From assembly GCF_035658495.1 (NCBI RefSeq), contig NZ_CP141945.1, positions 1,477,501-1,541,500 of the forward strand: DNA of 64,000 nt. The letters run 5' to 3'. The position numbers and the translations under genes are program-made. Numbering within the stretch: position 1 is the first letter of the stretch; each line of letters begins with the position of its first letter. Source of the stretch: Novosphingobium sp. RL4 (GTDB lineage: Bacteria > Pseudomonadota > Alphaproteobacteria > Sphingomonadales > Sphingomonadaceae). Below, piece after piece: positions 16,893 to 27,640 of this stretch. The notes under the pieces were generated by a model. The model saw only the letters and a program-made list of their open reading frames with translations, made no database searches and was not told the origin of the DNA.

Positions 16893-17819
16893 ATGTCGAA
16901 TTCCGAAACCCCTCTAATCCTGGTGGCCGGCGCTACTGGCAAACAGGGCGGCGCTGTCGTTCAAGCGCTTTTGCAGGCAGGCCGTGCCGTCCGTGCATTG
17001 GTGCGCGATCCGGATTCGCTTGGAGCGCGGGCGCTTGCGGCTCGAGGGGTCGAGGTCGTCAAGGGCGACTATCACGATTCTGCCAGTCTCGATGCAGCGT
17101 TGGCGGGGACATGGGGCGCGTTCTCCGTGCAGATGGGCTCGCATCCCGGCGATCCGGATACCGAGATTGTCACCGGCAAGGCGTTCATCGAGGCGGCCCG
17201 TCGCGCAGGTGTCGATATGGTCGTCCACACCTCTGTCGCCCGTGCAGGCGATCAGCAGAACTTCGTCGGTTGGGACGAAGGCCGTTGGGAGCCGCTGTAC
17301 TGGAACAACAAGGCGGCCGTGAACGACATGGTCAAGGCGCAGGGCTTCCGTCACTGGACGATTCTGAAGCCAGCTATGATTATGGAGGACCTTGTGCCGC
17401 CGATGGTGGAATCCATGTATCCCTCGCTACGTGAACGCGGCCGGTTCGAAACAGCGATCGAAGCGGATACCGGCATGGACTGGATCGCGGCGAAGGATAT
17501 CGGCGCATTCGCGGCGGCCGCATTCGCCAATCCGGATCATTTCCATGGCCATGAGATCGACCTTGCCGCAGAGACCTTCACGATGCCCGAGGTGGCGGCT
17601 AAGATCACTGCGGCTACGGGGAAGCTTGTTTCGGCAGTTACGTTGTCGAAGGAAGAGGCGCTGGCAAAACCCTATGGCGAGCTGGGCTATCAGCACGAGT
17701 CATGGAACAACGCCGAAGGTTATAAGGTGGATCTCGACACCGTCCGCAGTTGGGGCGTGCCACTGACGACGCTCGACGAGTTCATCGCGCAGAACCGCGA
17801 CAAGTTCGCCATCGGCTGA
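16893..17819 (+). CDS. NmrA-like NAD(P)-binding protein
   Basis: The 308-aa product is an atypical short-chain dehydrogenase of the NmrA/HSCARG group. It has an N-terminal dinucleotide motif LVAGATGKQGGAVVQALL and the downstream segment VVHTSVARAGD, but no YxxxK catalytic pair in the usual place. Members act as NAD(P)H redox sensors or as quinone/isoflavone reductases. The divergent TetR regulator suggests induction by a small molecule. Confidence 0.8.
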   Translation: MSNSETPLILVAGATGKQGGAVVQALLQAGRAVRALVRDPDSLGARALAARGVEVVKGDYHDSASLDAALAGTWGAFSVQMGSHPGDPDTEIVTGKAFIEAARRAGVDMVVHTSVARAGDQQNFVGWDEGRWEPLYWNNKAAVNDMVKAQGFRHWTILKPAMIMEDLVPPMVESMYPSLRERGRFETAIEADTGMDWIAAKDIGAFAAAAFANPDHFHGHEIDLAAETFTMPEVAAKITAATGKLVSAVTLSKEEALAKPYGELGYQHESWNNAEGYKVDLDTVRSWGVPLTTLDEFIAQNRDKFAIG

Positions 17820-17842
17820 ACACTCGCACAATTTTTCCTCCA

Positions 17843-17885
17843 CAGCCCAGCGTGTCCGCTTTTAGAAGCGAGACACGCTGGGCTG
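17843..17885 (+). terminator. Strong hairpin after the nmrA-like gene
   Basis: A 14-bp perfect stem (CAGCCCAGCGTGTC pairing with GACACGCTGGGCTG) encloses a 15-base loop. It begins 23 bases after the stop codon. There is no clear T-run, so it may act as a terminator or as an mRNA 3' end stabiliser. Confidence 0.6.
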
Positions 17886-17920
17886 AATGCCCGCAAAGGG
17901 CGCGTTCCGGCCGTCCCGCC

Positions 17921-18004
17921 GTCGACCCTTACCGGGCGTTCAGAGGCAATTTTTGTTGCCCAGGTGCGGACGGGTAGCTTTCCCTCTCAGGGTTCCCAAG
18001 CTGC
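17921..18004. repeat. Dispersed intergenic repeat, copy C
   Basis: Blocks GTCGACCCTTACCGGGCGTT, CAGGTGCGGACGGGTAGC, TTTCCCTCTCAGG and TTCCCAAG recur in the family order. It lies between the nmrA-like gene and the 3' end of groEL. Confidence 0.6.
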
Positions 18005-18091
18005 CTGCCAGAAGAGGAGGTCGACGAAGCCCTTGCTTGTCGATGGAATCAGAGACTCCTGGGCCGGCTGGTGCGCCGGCCCCGTCTAACG

Positions 18092-20082
<1,991 letters not shown>

Positions 20083-20149
20083 GGCAAAACCTCCAGATGC
20101 AAAACAAGATGTGATGGGCCTATCGCTCTTCTGCGCGACAGGTGCGGGC

Positions 20150-20178
20150 AAATTATGAAAACCCCTTTTGCGCTTCAA
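20150..20178 (-). promoter_or_regulatory. Candidate groESL promoter
   Basis: On the minus strand TTGAAG (20173-20178) and TAATTT (20150-20155) are spaced by 17 bases and lie about 70 bases before the groES start. The preceding CTC gives CTCTTGAA, which also resembles a heat-shock sigma -35 box, although a good CCCCAT-type -10 is missing. Confidence 0.45.
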
Positions 20179-20196
20179 GAGGGTGCCAAAAAAATT

Positions 20197-20223
20197 TTGG
20201 CAGTCCCGCCCAACGAGTGCCAA
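20197..20223. promoter_or_regulatory. CIRCE-like HrcA operator upstream of groESL
   Basis: The inverted repeat TTGGCAGTC-N9-GAGTGCCAA closely matches the CIRCE consensus TTAGCACTC-N9-GAGTGCTAA, with the canonical nine-base spacer. A second palindrome, TGCCAAAA-N3-TTTTGGCA (20184-20202), shares one half-site with it. This predicts HrcA repression of groESL, and possibly of the divergent small-protein operon. Confidence 0.75.
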
Positions 20224-20353
20224 AAGCGCGCGTTCGAGCGGCATGCAGCCACTGCATTGGCATCTTGACGCGACTCAATGAACCACCAAAATATCTCGTG
20301 TGCGGCATCACCGCGCACTTGATCACCGCGACTCAAGGAAAGGAGAGACGGCC

Positions 20354-20590
20354 ATGTCGCAGCCATTCTCGCGTTTTCTTCACCCCTTCGATGTTGCACA
20401 TCACCCGAGCCTGGAGCCGGAAGTGAAGCGTGCCATACTCGCATCGTGGGCTTCCGATCGGTCCGCGGTCCGAAATGAGCCCGCCTTGCGCAAACCGCCC
20501 GGTGCGAAACGCGCCGTACCGATCGACGACATCCTTGCCGCAATGCGCGATCTTGAACGAGGCGAGAATCCGATCCGCTCGCGCCAATGA
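20354..20590 (+). CDS. Conserved small protein, 78 aa, Usg-associated
   Basis: A strong ribosome binding site (AAGGAAAGGAGAG) precedes ATG20354. The product contains EVKRAILASWASDRSAV and VPIDDILAAMRDLERG, a pattern I recall from small alphaproteobacterial proteins encoded beside Usg and heat-shock genes. Function is unknown. It is divergent from groES and its stop overlaps the Usg start (ATGA). Confidence 0.7.
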   Translation: MSQPFSRFLHPFDVAHHPSLEPEVKRAILASWASDRSAVRNEPALRKPPGAKRAVPIDDILAAMRDLERGENPIRSRQ

Positions 20591-20856
20591 TGGACCGCAG
20601 CTTTCTGGCGCAGTTGGAAGGTTACGGGCTGACGACTGCGGAAATTCATTTCTACCTTCCGGATGCGCCCTCGATCTTGCAACTGTTCATCTGGCAGGAA
20701 TACGATCTTGCGCCTGATTTTCCGGTGCTGTTCGACTTTCTCGACCACTGGCGGCGCGAGATCGAGGGCGCTCTCCATTCAGTCAGAATCGCCCATGACC
20801 GTCTGATCCGACCGACCGAATGGCGGCCGGTGAACCATGTCCTGCGGCTGGAATGA
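20587..20856 (+). CDS. usg: Usg family protein
   Basis: The 89-aa product matches the small alphaproteobacterial Usg family (QLEGYGLTTAEIHFYLPD, FIWQEYDLAPDFPVL, EGALHSVRIAH). The family has no established biochemical role. It is translationally coupled to the upstream 78-aa gene and, through another ATGA, to a 35-codon ORF. Its place beside groESL and hsp20 suggests a stress-related role. Confidence 0.8.
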   Translation: MMDRSFLAQLEGYGLTTAEIHFYLPDAPSILQLFIWQEYDLAPDFPVLFDFLDHWRREIEGALHSVRIAHDRLIRPTEWRPVNHVLRLE

Positions 20857-20960
20857 TATTCTGTCGCGCCAGGGATGAGACGCCGTTGCCGCCGATGCAT
20901 CCCGTTCTGCAAAAAATCTTCGAGCCCCATCTTGAAGCGGAATTCGACTACATTAGCTAG
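20853..20960 (+). CDS. Possible coupled mini-protein, 35 aa
   Basis: An ATG overlaps the Usg stop (ATGA) and opens a 35-residue frame ending at TAG 20958-20960. The C-terminal half (HPVLQKIFEPHLEAEFDYIS) looks like an amphipathic helix. It is too short for most gene finders. The overlap is the main support, so this could be chance. Confidence 0.4.
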   Translation: MIFCRARDETPLPPMHPVLQKIFEPHLEAEFDYIS

Positions 20961-21065
20961 CGATTGCCGGGCGCCGCGTTCGGGCCCGGTGGGTCATGGA
21001 GAACGCCGGCTCTTTTGCTACCGGCGTAGCTCATGCCCAGATCGCTCAACAGAGGATTTGGAAAA

Positions 21066-21539
21066 ATGAGAACCAACTTTGACTTTACGCCTTATCAGCG
21101 CTCGACGGTCGGTTTTGACCGGTTGTTCAATCTGCTCGAAGCAGGCGCGCGTGAGGAGGACGGCTATCCGCCCTTCGATATTTTGAAGCTCGGCGAGGAT
21201 AGCTACCGCATTACGCTCGCGGTCGCTGGGTTTAGACCCGAAGATATCGAACTGGTCGCTCAACAGAACTTGCTCATTGTCACCGGCAAGCGCGCTGAAG
21301 ACGACAGCAAATGCGAGTATCTGCATCGCGGCATTGCGGCGCGCTCTTTTGAGCGGCGGTTCCAGCTTGCTGATTTCGTCGAAGCCGGAAATGCCACATT
21401 CGAAAACGGCTTGCTTTCCGTCGATCTCAAACGTGTCGTGCCCGAGGCGATGAAGCCGCGGCGCATCGAGATCCGCGGCGGCGAGCCGGTCACTGCTCGA
21501 CTTGGCGAGACGAAGGATCAGGTTAGCGAAGCTGCCTGA
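21066..21539 (+). CDS. Small heat shock protein Hsp20
   Basis: The 157-aa protein is an IbpA-like alpha-crystallin chaperone. An N-terminal DFTPYQRSTVGFDRLFNLL is the classic IbpA start, followed by ITLAVAGFRPEDIELVAQQN in the crystallin core and FENGLLSVDLKRVVPE near the end. It binds unfolding proteins as oligomers. ATG21066 matches the family N-terminus; a longer frame from 21033 is not needed. A further gap with some symmetry upstream may hold its own heat-shock control. Confidence 0.9.
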   Translation: MRTNFDFTPYQRSTVGFDRLFNLLEAGAREEDGYPPFDILKLGEDSYRITLAVAGFRPEDIELVAQQNLLIVTGKRAEDDSKCEYLHRGIAARSFERRFQLADFVEAGNATFENGLLSVDLKRVVPEAMKPRRIEIRGGEPVTARLGETKDQVSEAA

Positions 21540-21826
21540 CCCTGGTTGCTGGCCTGTCGGTGTCGCGTCTTTCCCAATTCCTTAGCGGCGGCGACAGGCC
21601 AGAGTGCCACTCGCGACCGATCCCGCCACGCCGGGGCGCAACGGCATCCATGGGGGCAGCGAAGGACTTGCAGCTCTAATCCACCGAAGCGGTGATCTTT
21701 GATACGGCAAAGGAGAAGCAGTCCTGGACGATGGTGCAAAGGATTTGTGATGCGAGGGGAAGAGCCGACCGGGACGGCTCCGTATGCTTTTCCGAGGCTT
21801 TGCGCGACAGAGTGGAGACAAAGAGG

Positions 21827-22018
21827 ATGAGACAGATTGATCCCTCGGACCTGACTCTCTATGCGCTGACGAGCACCGAACTCACGCGGTTCTCACGCGG
21901 CGTCGCCCTTGGGCTGCTCGAACCGCCATGTTCCGTGATCCGTCGATCCGACACCGAAATCAGCGTCAGATTTCGCTCCCATCGCGAAGCGGAACGAACG
22001 AGAAAGTACATTTCCTAG
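21827..22018 (+). CDS. Hypothetical small protein, 63 aa
   Basis: AGAGG stands just before ATG21827 and the product (for example LYALTSTELTRFSRGVALGLLEPPC) has a protein-like composition. The same frame is open back to 21692, where an alternative start would give 108 residues, but that stretch looks less protein-like. No family is recognised. It lies between hsp20 and convergent htpG. Confidence 0.4.
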   Translation: MRQIDPSDLTLYALTSTELTRFSRGVALGLLEPPCSVIRRSDTEISVRFRSHREAERTRKYIS

Positions 22019-22394
22019 CGCTCGGATTGCTCGGCACTGGTAGCGCAAAGCGGTGCGAATGATCAGTCGGCGGGCCGCGCACCTTGATCAGCCGATATCT
22101 GAGGTGGTTGGCCCCCCTTATAGGCCGGAAGTCGGGCTTGTGGATCGCAATCCGCCGGCCGTTGGATTATCGGGACTTGCAGAAGCGTTATTATCGGCAT
22201 GCGTGCGAGACGCGTTCCCTGGTGCCAGGGCGTCAATGGCCAATCGATCTGTCGTTCTATATACGACGAAGTTTTACGCGGCTGACGAAGACGCGGGAGT
22301 AACCTCGCGCAGCCACAGTACCCTCAGTCACCAAGCTTCTTGGTTGATGAGCGTGGCAAGACGGAGGGGAGCCAAGCGGCTCCCCTCGCTGGCC
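22019..22394. other. Intergenic stretch without a convincing gene
   Basis: A 115-codon frame on the plus strand runs into the 3' end of htpG, but its composition is erratic and it lacks a ribosome binding site. I see no other feature apart from the convergent gene ends. Confidence 0.45.
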
Positions 22395-24275
22395 TTATAG
22401 AGATTTGGCCATCAAGCGCTCAAGCCGCTCCACGAATCCCCGCGGGTCGGCCGGTGCTTCGCCCTCGGCGATCCGGGCTTCGTCGAGGAGAAGAAACGAA
22501 AGGTCGCGCCGTTCATCGTTCGTGGCACTGCTCTGCGCCAGCTTCCCGATCAACGTGTGCCCGGCATTGACTTCCAGAACAGGCTTCGCCCGCTCCGGTG
22601 CACGGCCGGCGGACGCCAGCATCTTCTCGAGCTGGAGGTCCATCGCGTTGTCGGGGGCGACAATGCAAACCGCGCTCGTGGTCAGGCGGTCTGAAATCCG
22701 AACGTCGGAGACATGATCTGCCAGGGCTTCCTTTGCGAAATCAATGAACCCGGTCACATCCTCGGCGGCCTTGGCTGGCTCGCGACCTTCCGCCAGGGGA
22801 ATTAGGCTGAGATCGGCCGCACCCTGTGTAACCGACTTGAACGGCTTGCCTTCGTATTCCGCGCCCATCGACGTCCAGAAGTTGTCGATCTGGTCGGGTA
22901 GCAGCAGTACTTCGATGCCGCGTGCCTTGAAACCCTCAAGCTGCGGGGAATCGGCGATCCGTTCGAGGTCGGTACCGGTCGCATAGTAGATTGCCGTCTG
23001 GTTTTCCTTCAGTGCGGAAACGTAATCCTTGAGCGAGCGCCACTCACTGTTCGAGGTCGTGGTCTTGAAGCGGGTAAGGCCGAGCAGGGTCTCGCGCCGT
23101 GCAAAGTCTTCGTAGAGACCTTCCTTCAGCACGGCCCCGAAGTTTTCCCAGATCGCCGCAAAGCGTTCGGGCTCGGCGTCGGCGAGCTTCTCCAGCTCGG
23201 AAAGAACGCGGTTACTCACGCCCTTCTGGATTGCCGAAAGGACGGGGCTGTCCTGGATCATCTCGCGCGACATATTGAGCGGCAGATCCGCGGAATCGAC
23301 GAGGCCGCGCACGAAGCGCAGATAGCGCGGCAGGATCTCCGCCTCATCGGTGATGAACACGCGCCGGACGTAAAGCTTAGTGCGCCCGCTGCGATCGGGA
23401 TCGAACAGATCGAATGGCTTGCTCTCCGGAATGAAAGTCAGCACCGAATACTCATGCCGCCCCTCTGCCCGGTAATGGAGCGTCAGGGCGGGCTTATCGA
23501 ACTGGCCCGCCACGCTGCGATAGAAGTCGGTGTAATCTTCCTCGCTGATGTCCGACTTCGGCTTGGTCCACAGCGCCAAGCCGTCCGCGAGTTGCCGAGC
23601 TTCCTCGTCGCTTCCGGCTTCCTCGATGAAAATGGGGACCGGTACATGGCCCGATTGGGCCTTGACGATCCGCTCGAGGTTGTAGCGCTCCGCATAGCTT
23701 TTCGCGTCATCAAGAAGATGGAGAGTGACTTTGGTCCCGCGGGCAGGTGCTTGCGCTGGATCTACGGGCGCAATTGTGTACGTGCCAAGTCCATCGGACG
23801 ACCAGCTGGATGCATCACTTTCACCCGCTCGCCGCGACACGACGTCGACTTTGCCCGCCACCATGAACGCCGAATAGAAACCGACGCCGAACTGACCGAT
23901 TAGCTGCTGGCCTTCTCCGTTCTTGTCCGCGGAGAGCCTGTCCATGAAAGCCTTGGTCCCGGAACGGGCGATGGTGCCGAGCGTTTCGCCCATATCGGCA
24001 GCGGTCATGCCGATGCCGTTGTCCGCCACGGTCAGCGTGCCGGCATCCTTGTCCAGTGTGATGGTGATTTTCGGCTGCGGATCGTCGCCTAAAAGCGACG
24101 GATCGCCAATCGCTTCATAGCGCAGCTTCTCGCACGCATCGGCGGCATTCGAGATCAGCTCGCGCAGGAATACGTCCCGGTCCGAATAGACCGAATGGAC
24201 CATCATGTGCAGCAGCTTGGAGACATCCGCCTCGAAGGCGCGGGTTTCAGAGGCGATAGCGGAATCTGTCGTCAT
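22395..24275 (-). CDS. htpG: Molecular chaperone HtpG (Hsp90)
   Basis: The 626-aa product is a full-length bacterial Hsp90: ATP-site motifs VFLRELISNAADACEKLRYE, VADNGIGMTAADM and GQFGVGFYSAFMV, a middle domain with the RRVFITDEAEILPRYLRFV and LPLNMSREMIQ segments, and a C-terminal dimerisation domain. It remodels client proteins in an ATP-driven cycle. ATG24275 follows AAGGA by six bases, better than the start six codons upstream. It is the last member of the chaperone block. Confidence 0.95.
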   Translation of the reverse strand: MTTDSAIASETRAFEADVSKLLHMMVHSVYSDRDVFLRELISNAADACEKLRYEAIGDPSLLGDDPQPKITITLDKDAGTLTVADNGIGMTAADMGETLGTIARSGTKAFMDRLSADKNGEGQQLIGQFGVGFYSAFMVAGKVDVVSRRAGESDASSWSSDGLGTYTIAPVDPAQAPARGTKVTLHLLDDAKSYAERYNLERIVKAQSGHVPVPIFIEEAGSDEEARQLADGLALWTKPKSDISEEDYTDFYRSVAGQFDKPALTLHYRAEGRHEYSVLTFIPESKPFDLFDPDRSGRTKLYVRRVFITDEAEILPRYLRFVRGLVDSADLPLNMSREMIQDSPVLSAIQKGVSNRVLSELEKLADAEPERFAAIWENFGAVLKEGLYEDFARRETLLGLTRFKTTTSNSEWRSLKDYVSALKENQTAIYYATGTDLERIADSPQLEGFKARGIEVLLLPDQIDNFWTSMGAEYEGKPFKSVTQGAADLSLIPLAEGREPAKAAEDVTGFIDFAKEALADHVSDVRISDRLTTSAVCIVAPDNAMDLQLEKMLASAGRAPERAKPVLEVNAGHTLIGKLAQSSATNDERRDLSFLLLDEARIAEGEAPADPRGFVERLERLMAKSL

Positions 24276-24642
24276 CGTATCCTTGGCTCGCATGGTTCAG
24301 ATTTGCCCCGGTCAGATGGAAAGCCCCTGGGCTCTCGTCAAGGCGTTGAGCGTGATAAGGGTTTATGCGGGAGCCACCGTTCTAAGGCCGACTTGCAGGC
24401 GTGTTGGGACCTTGTGAGGGTCAGTCTAGGAGCACCGCCGTTGGGATTTCGATTCTGCGCACTGCCTGGGCCAAAACAGCTGATCTTCGACCCTGGTCTT
24501 GGCACCGCCAAAGTAGGCGATGTTCTCCAGATTCAAAGCGGCTCCGAGTGGCTGGGATGTTGGACCCCGCGTAATTGATGTAGCCACCCTGCCTGCATGT
24601 TACGAAGTCGCAAATGAACGCTTCAATGCAGGAGGGTGACCG
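24276..24642. other. Intergenic stretch upstream of htpG and the IS110 transposase
   Basis: No gene is seen. The left part should hold the htpG promoter (minus strand) and the right part (from about 24570) the left end of the IS110-type element. IS110 elements lack clear terminal inverted repeats, so I cannot define the boundary. Confidence 0.4.
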
Positions 24643-25659
24643 ATGTCGATCTATGCCGGATTGGATGTGAGCGACAAGACCACGCACGTTTGTATCGTCG
24701 ATAACGATGGCGCGGTGTTGAAGCGCGATGTGGTGGCCAGCGATCCCGATGCGTTGGCCAAATGGCTCAATAAGCACTGCCCTGATCTAGCGCGGGTGGT
24801 GCTGGAGACGGGCCCCTTGTCGACCTTTTTGTACCACGGTCTGGCAGAACGCGAAGTGGCCGTCGCATGTATTTGTGCCCGCCATGCCAAGGGCGTGCTG
24901 TCCGCTCGGGTCAACAAAAGTGATGTCCATGATGCAGAGGGATTGGCGCAACTCGCCCGCACTGGCTGGTTCAAGCGCGTTCATATGAAAGCATCAGCCA
25001 CCCACATCGACCGGGCTGCGCTGCGGATCCGTGCGCAGCTGATTACCACGCGCGTGGCCATGGCCAACCAGTTGCGCGGGTTACTGAAGTTGTTTGGCTT
25101 GCGAATGGGCAAGGTCACCACCTCCGGCAAACGCAGCGAACGTCTGGCAGCTCTTTTCCGGCAGCGCCCTGATCTCGCAGACCTTTTCGCGCCGCTTATC
25201 GCCGGTATCGAGGTCATGGAGGAACAGTTGCGCGCTTCTAATCGTCTGCTGGAAGGGCGGGCCGCGGCGGATCCGGTGTGCGTTCGGCTGATGAGCGTCC
25301 CTGGCGTTGGTCCAATCACGGCCCTGACATACACAGCCAGCGTCGAAGATCCGCATCGCTTTGCCCGAAGCGAAGATGTCGGCGCTTATGCAGGCCTTGC
25401 TCCACGTCGAAGCCAATCGGGTGACCGCGATGTGCTAGGGCATATCTCCAAAGCTGGCGATCCGATGCTGAGGCGATCTCTCTATGAGGCGGCCAATATA
25501 ATGCTGTCTAGGGTGAAAAGGCCTTTTGCGCTCCAGCAATGGGGGCAAAATCTTGCGGAAATCAAAGGTAATAAGCGCGCCAAGATTGCGGTTGCCCGCA
25601 AGCTGGCTGTGCTGCTTCACTCGCTTTGGCTGAACGAGACGGAGTTTCGCTGGGCATGA
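24643..25659 (+). mobile_element. IS110 family transposase gene
   Basis: The 338-aa protein has the two parts of IS110 transposases: an N-terminal DEDD-type domain (YAGLDVSDKTTHVCIVD, VLETGP, KSDVHDAEGLAQLARTGW) and a C-terminal transposase_20 domain (LMSVPGVGPITALTYTAS, AYAGLAPRRSQSGD, GHISKAGDPMLRRSLYEAA) with the catalytic Ser region. A GGAGGGTGACC ribosome binding site precedes the ATG. It appears intact. A bridge RNA would be expected in the flanking non-coding region of such elements, but I cannot fold one with confidence here. Confidence 0.9.
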
Positions 25660-25904
25660 AACCAGCGTTCTTCTTCCCGGTTAGCCATGCCTGGACGATC
25701 TCGCCCGGACTGTAGAGGCACAACCTCGAGTTGGACCCAGAGACGTCCCCCCTTCCGCCTGGCCGCGACCATGATGGCTTGGACACATCGCGATCAAACG
25801 CTGTCCGATGACCTCGAAGACAACCGTCGGCACCGGGAAAAAGGAATGGCCATGAGAATATCAATTAGACAACTGTCCAGAACGACAGTTTCGAAGACGC
25901 GGAA

Positions 25905-26010
25905 CGAGATAGCTGGCATTCGATCGGGTCGGCGTGCGGTTTCGTGACCGACCCTTTGAAGACATTCAGCGGCTTTAATCTCCGTCTCAACAGCTGACAT
26001 TCCGCTTTCC
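25905..26010. repeat. Dispersed intergenic repeat, copy H
   Basis: It shows the end block GAGATAGCTGGCA (from 25905) followed by the start of a second unit: CCGACCCTTTGAAGACATTC, AGCGGCTTTAA, GACATTCCGCTTTCCCTGCC. Two partial copies therefore abut here, as in copy E. Confidence 0.5.
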
Positions 26011-26018
26011 CTGCCCTT

Positions 26019-26852
26019 TCAAGAGCTACGCGTCAGCGCAATGAACGGCTTTGCCGCCTCACTCAGGATTCGGTAGGCACTATCACCCTCCGGCACCACC
26101 GTCCCCAGCAGAGTGACATCCTTGTCGAGCAAGGCCCCGCCATGGGCAAAGCCGGCAGGCGAAGTCATGCGTGCACAGACGCCGAGGCCGAAGCTGTTGC
26201 CGCTGCTCTCTCCGACAAGCCGCACCAGCGTATGCTTCTCGATGCCAAGGGTTCGGCCCACCTCAATGGCGGCGTGCGCGAGGGCCATGTTAGCTGCCAG
26301 CAGCGTGTTGTTGATGAGCTTGGCGTACTGACCCGTGCCGACATCCCCCAGATGCACGATCAGGCGGCCGAAGGTCCTGAACACCGGCATTGCTCGCTCG
26401 ACCACTGCCTCGTCCCCGCCGAGCATCAAGGTCAACGTCCCGGCCCTAGCCGCAGGCTCGCCCCCGCTGACGGGCGCATCGATACAATAGAGGCCGAAGC
26501 CCGCAGCCCTCTCCTCCATCTCCCGGCAGGTGTCGGGGTGAATGGTCGAGTGGATGGCGATAGTGGAACCCTGGCGCATGGCCGGGAACAGCCGAGCGCA
26601 AACCTCTCGCACGCCAGCATCATCGACGACGCAGATGCCGACATGGGTGGCCGTGGCGCCCAGTTCCTCGACGCTGTCAGCGAATTGGGCGCCAGAGAGC
26701 CTGAACGGTTCCAGCGTATCCGCCCGGCGCGCCCACAGCCATGTAGACATGCCCGCGTCGACCATGCGCCGCGCGATCGGCGCGCCCTGGCTGCCGAGAC
26801 CGATAAAGCCCGCCACCGGCCACGCCGGCGCGCTATCCATCGTTCCCGTCAT
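26019..26852 (-). CDS. 3-hydroxyisobutyrate dehydrogenase family NAD(P)-dependent oxidoreductase
   Basis: The 277-aa protein has the N-terminal dinucleotide motif GFIGLGSQGAPIARRMVDAG, the substrate segment DAPVSGGEPAARAGTLTLM, and the catalytic Lys region GQYAKLINNTLLAAN typical of beta-hydroxyacid dehydrogenases. The substrate is unknown. ATG26852 overlaps the stop of the upstream SDR (ATGA); the much longer frame extending to 27524 is a shadow of that SDR. Confidence 0.85.
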   Translation of the reverse strand: MTGTMDSAPAWPVAGFIGLGSQGAPIARRMVDAGMSTWLWARRADTLEPFRLSGAQFADSVEELGATATHVGICVVDDAGVREVCARLFPAMRQGSTIAIHSTIHPDTCREMEERAAGFGLYCIDAPVSGGEPAARAGTLTLMLGGDEAVVERAMPVFRTFGRLIVHLGDVGTGQYAKLINNTLLAANMALAHAAIEVGRTLGIEKHTLVRLVGESSGNSFGLGVCARMTSPAGFAHGGALLDKDVTLLGTVVPEGDSAYRILSEAAKPFIALTRSS

Positions 26853-27640
26853 AGCGACTTCACCATACGGCCGCCATCGACGACGAGGACGTCGCCCGTG
26901 TGGAACTTCGATGCATCGGACGCAAGGTAGGCGCCCGGCCCCTCGATATCGTGCGGGTAGCCGGGACGGCCCAGCGGCGTGATGGAGGAGAAACGCTGGA
27001 TGATGGCGTCGCGCTGGTCGCTCGCCTCGGTCATCTCCGTCATGATGAAGCCGGGCGCAATCATATTCACCCGCACGCCATATTGTCCCATCTCGACGGC
27101 CAGTCCCTTCATCATCGCGTTGAGGGCACCCTTGGCCCCTGCATAATGCTCCATCCCTTGCAGGCCGTGGAACATGGACAGGCTGCCGCAGATGGCGATG
27201 GAGCCGCCGGGATCGTCGGCCTGCGCCCGCGCGCGCATGTGCCGCGTCGCCTCGCGCAGGGTGTAGAAGGCGCCATGCAGGTTCACGTTGAGCAGTTCGT
27301 GATACATTTCGCTCGTCATGTCCGGGAAGGATGGCGCGCGTGAACTGAAGCCTGCATTGGCGAACAGGGTGTCCACCCGCCCCATCGCCGCGAGGGTGGA
27401 CGCGAAGGCCGCCCCCACGGCCGCCTCGTCCCCCACATCGACCGCTTCCTGATGCGTGCGCCCGGCACCGGCATCCCTGAGTTCGGCCAGCGCCGCCTCG
27501 TTGCGATCCGCCCGGCGTCCCCACACCACGACGTCAGCGCCCTGCTTGGCGCAGCCCATCAAAAAGCCAAAGCCGATACCACTGTTGGCGCCCACGCCGA
27601 CGACGACGCGGCCCGACAGGTCGAAGAGGGCGCGGCTCAT
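26849..27640 (-). CDS. Short-chain dehydrogenase/reductase
   Basis: The 263-aa classical SDR has a cofactor motif VGVGANSGIGFGFL, NAGFSSR for the NAG element, and the Tyr/Lys pair in MEHYAGAKGALNAMMKG, with GGR near the C-terminus (VVDGGRM). The usual TG of the first motif is VG here. Start ATG27640 is coupled to the sulfotransferase stop (ATGA), and the stop to the next dehydrogenase. The three-gene operon suggests a degradation pathway involving alcohol or hydroxyacid steps. Confidence 0.85.
   Translation of the reverse strand: MSRALFDLSGRVVVGVGANSGIGFGFLMGCAKQGADVVVWGRRADRNEAALAELRDAGAGRTHQEAVDVGDEAAVGAAFASTLAAMGRVDTLFANAGFSSRAPSFPDMTSEMYHELLNVNLHGAFYTLREATRHMRARAQADDPGGSIAICGSLSMFHGLQGMEHYAGAKGALNAMMKGLAVEMGQYGVRVNMIAPGFIMTEMTEASDQRDAIIQRFSSITPLGRPGYPHDIEGPGAYLASDASKFHTGDVLVVDGGRMVKSL

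Noticed and set aside
22053..22400. 115-codon frame before htpG
   Set aside because: No ribosome binding site, odd composition, and it runs into the 3' end of convergent htpG.
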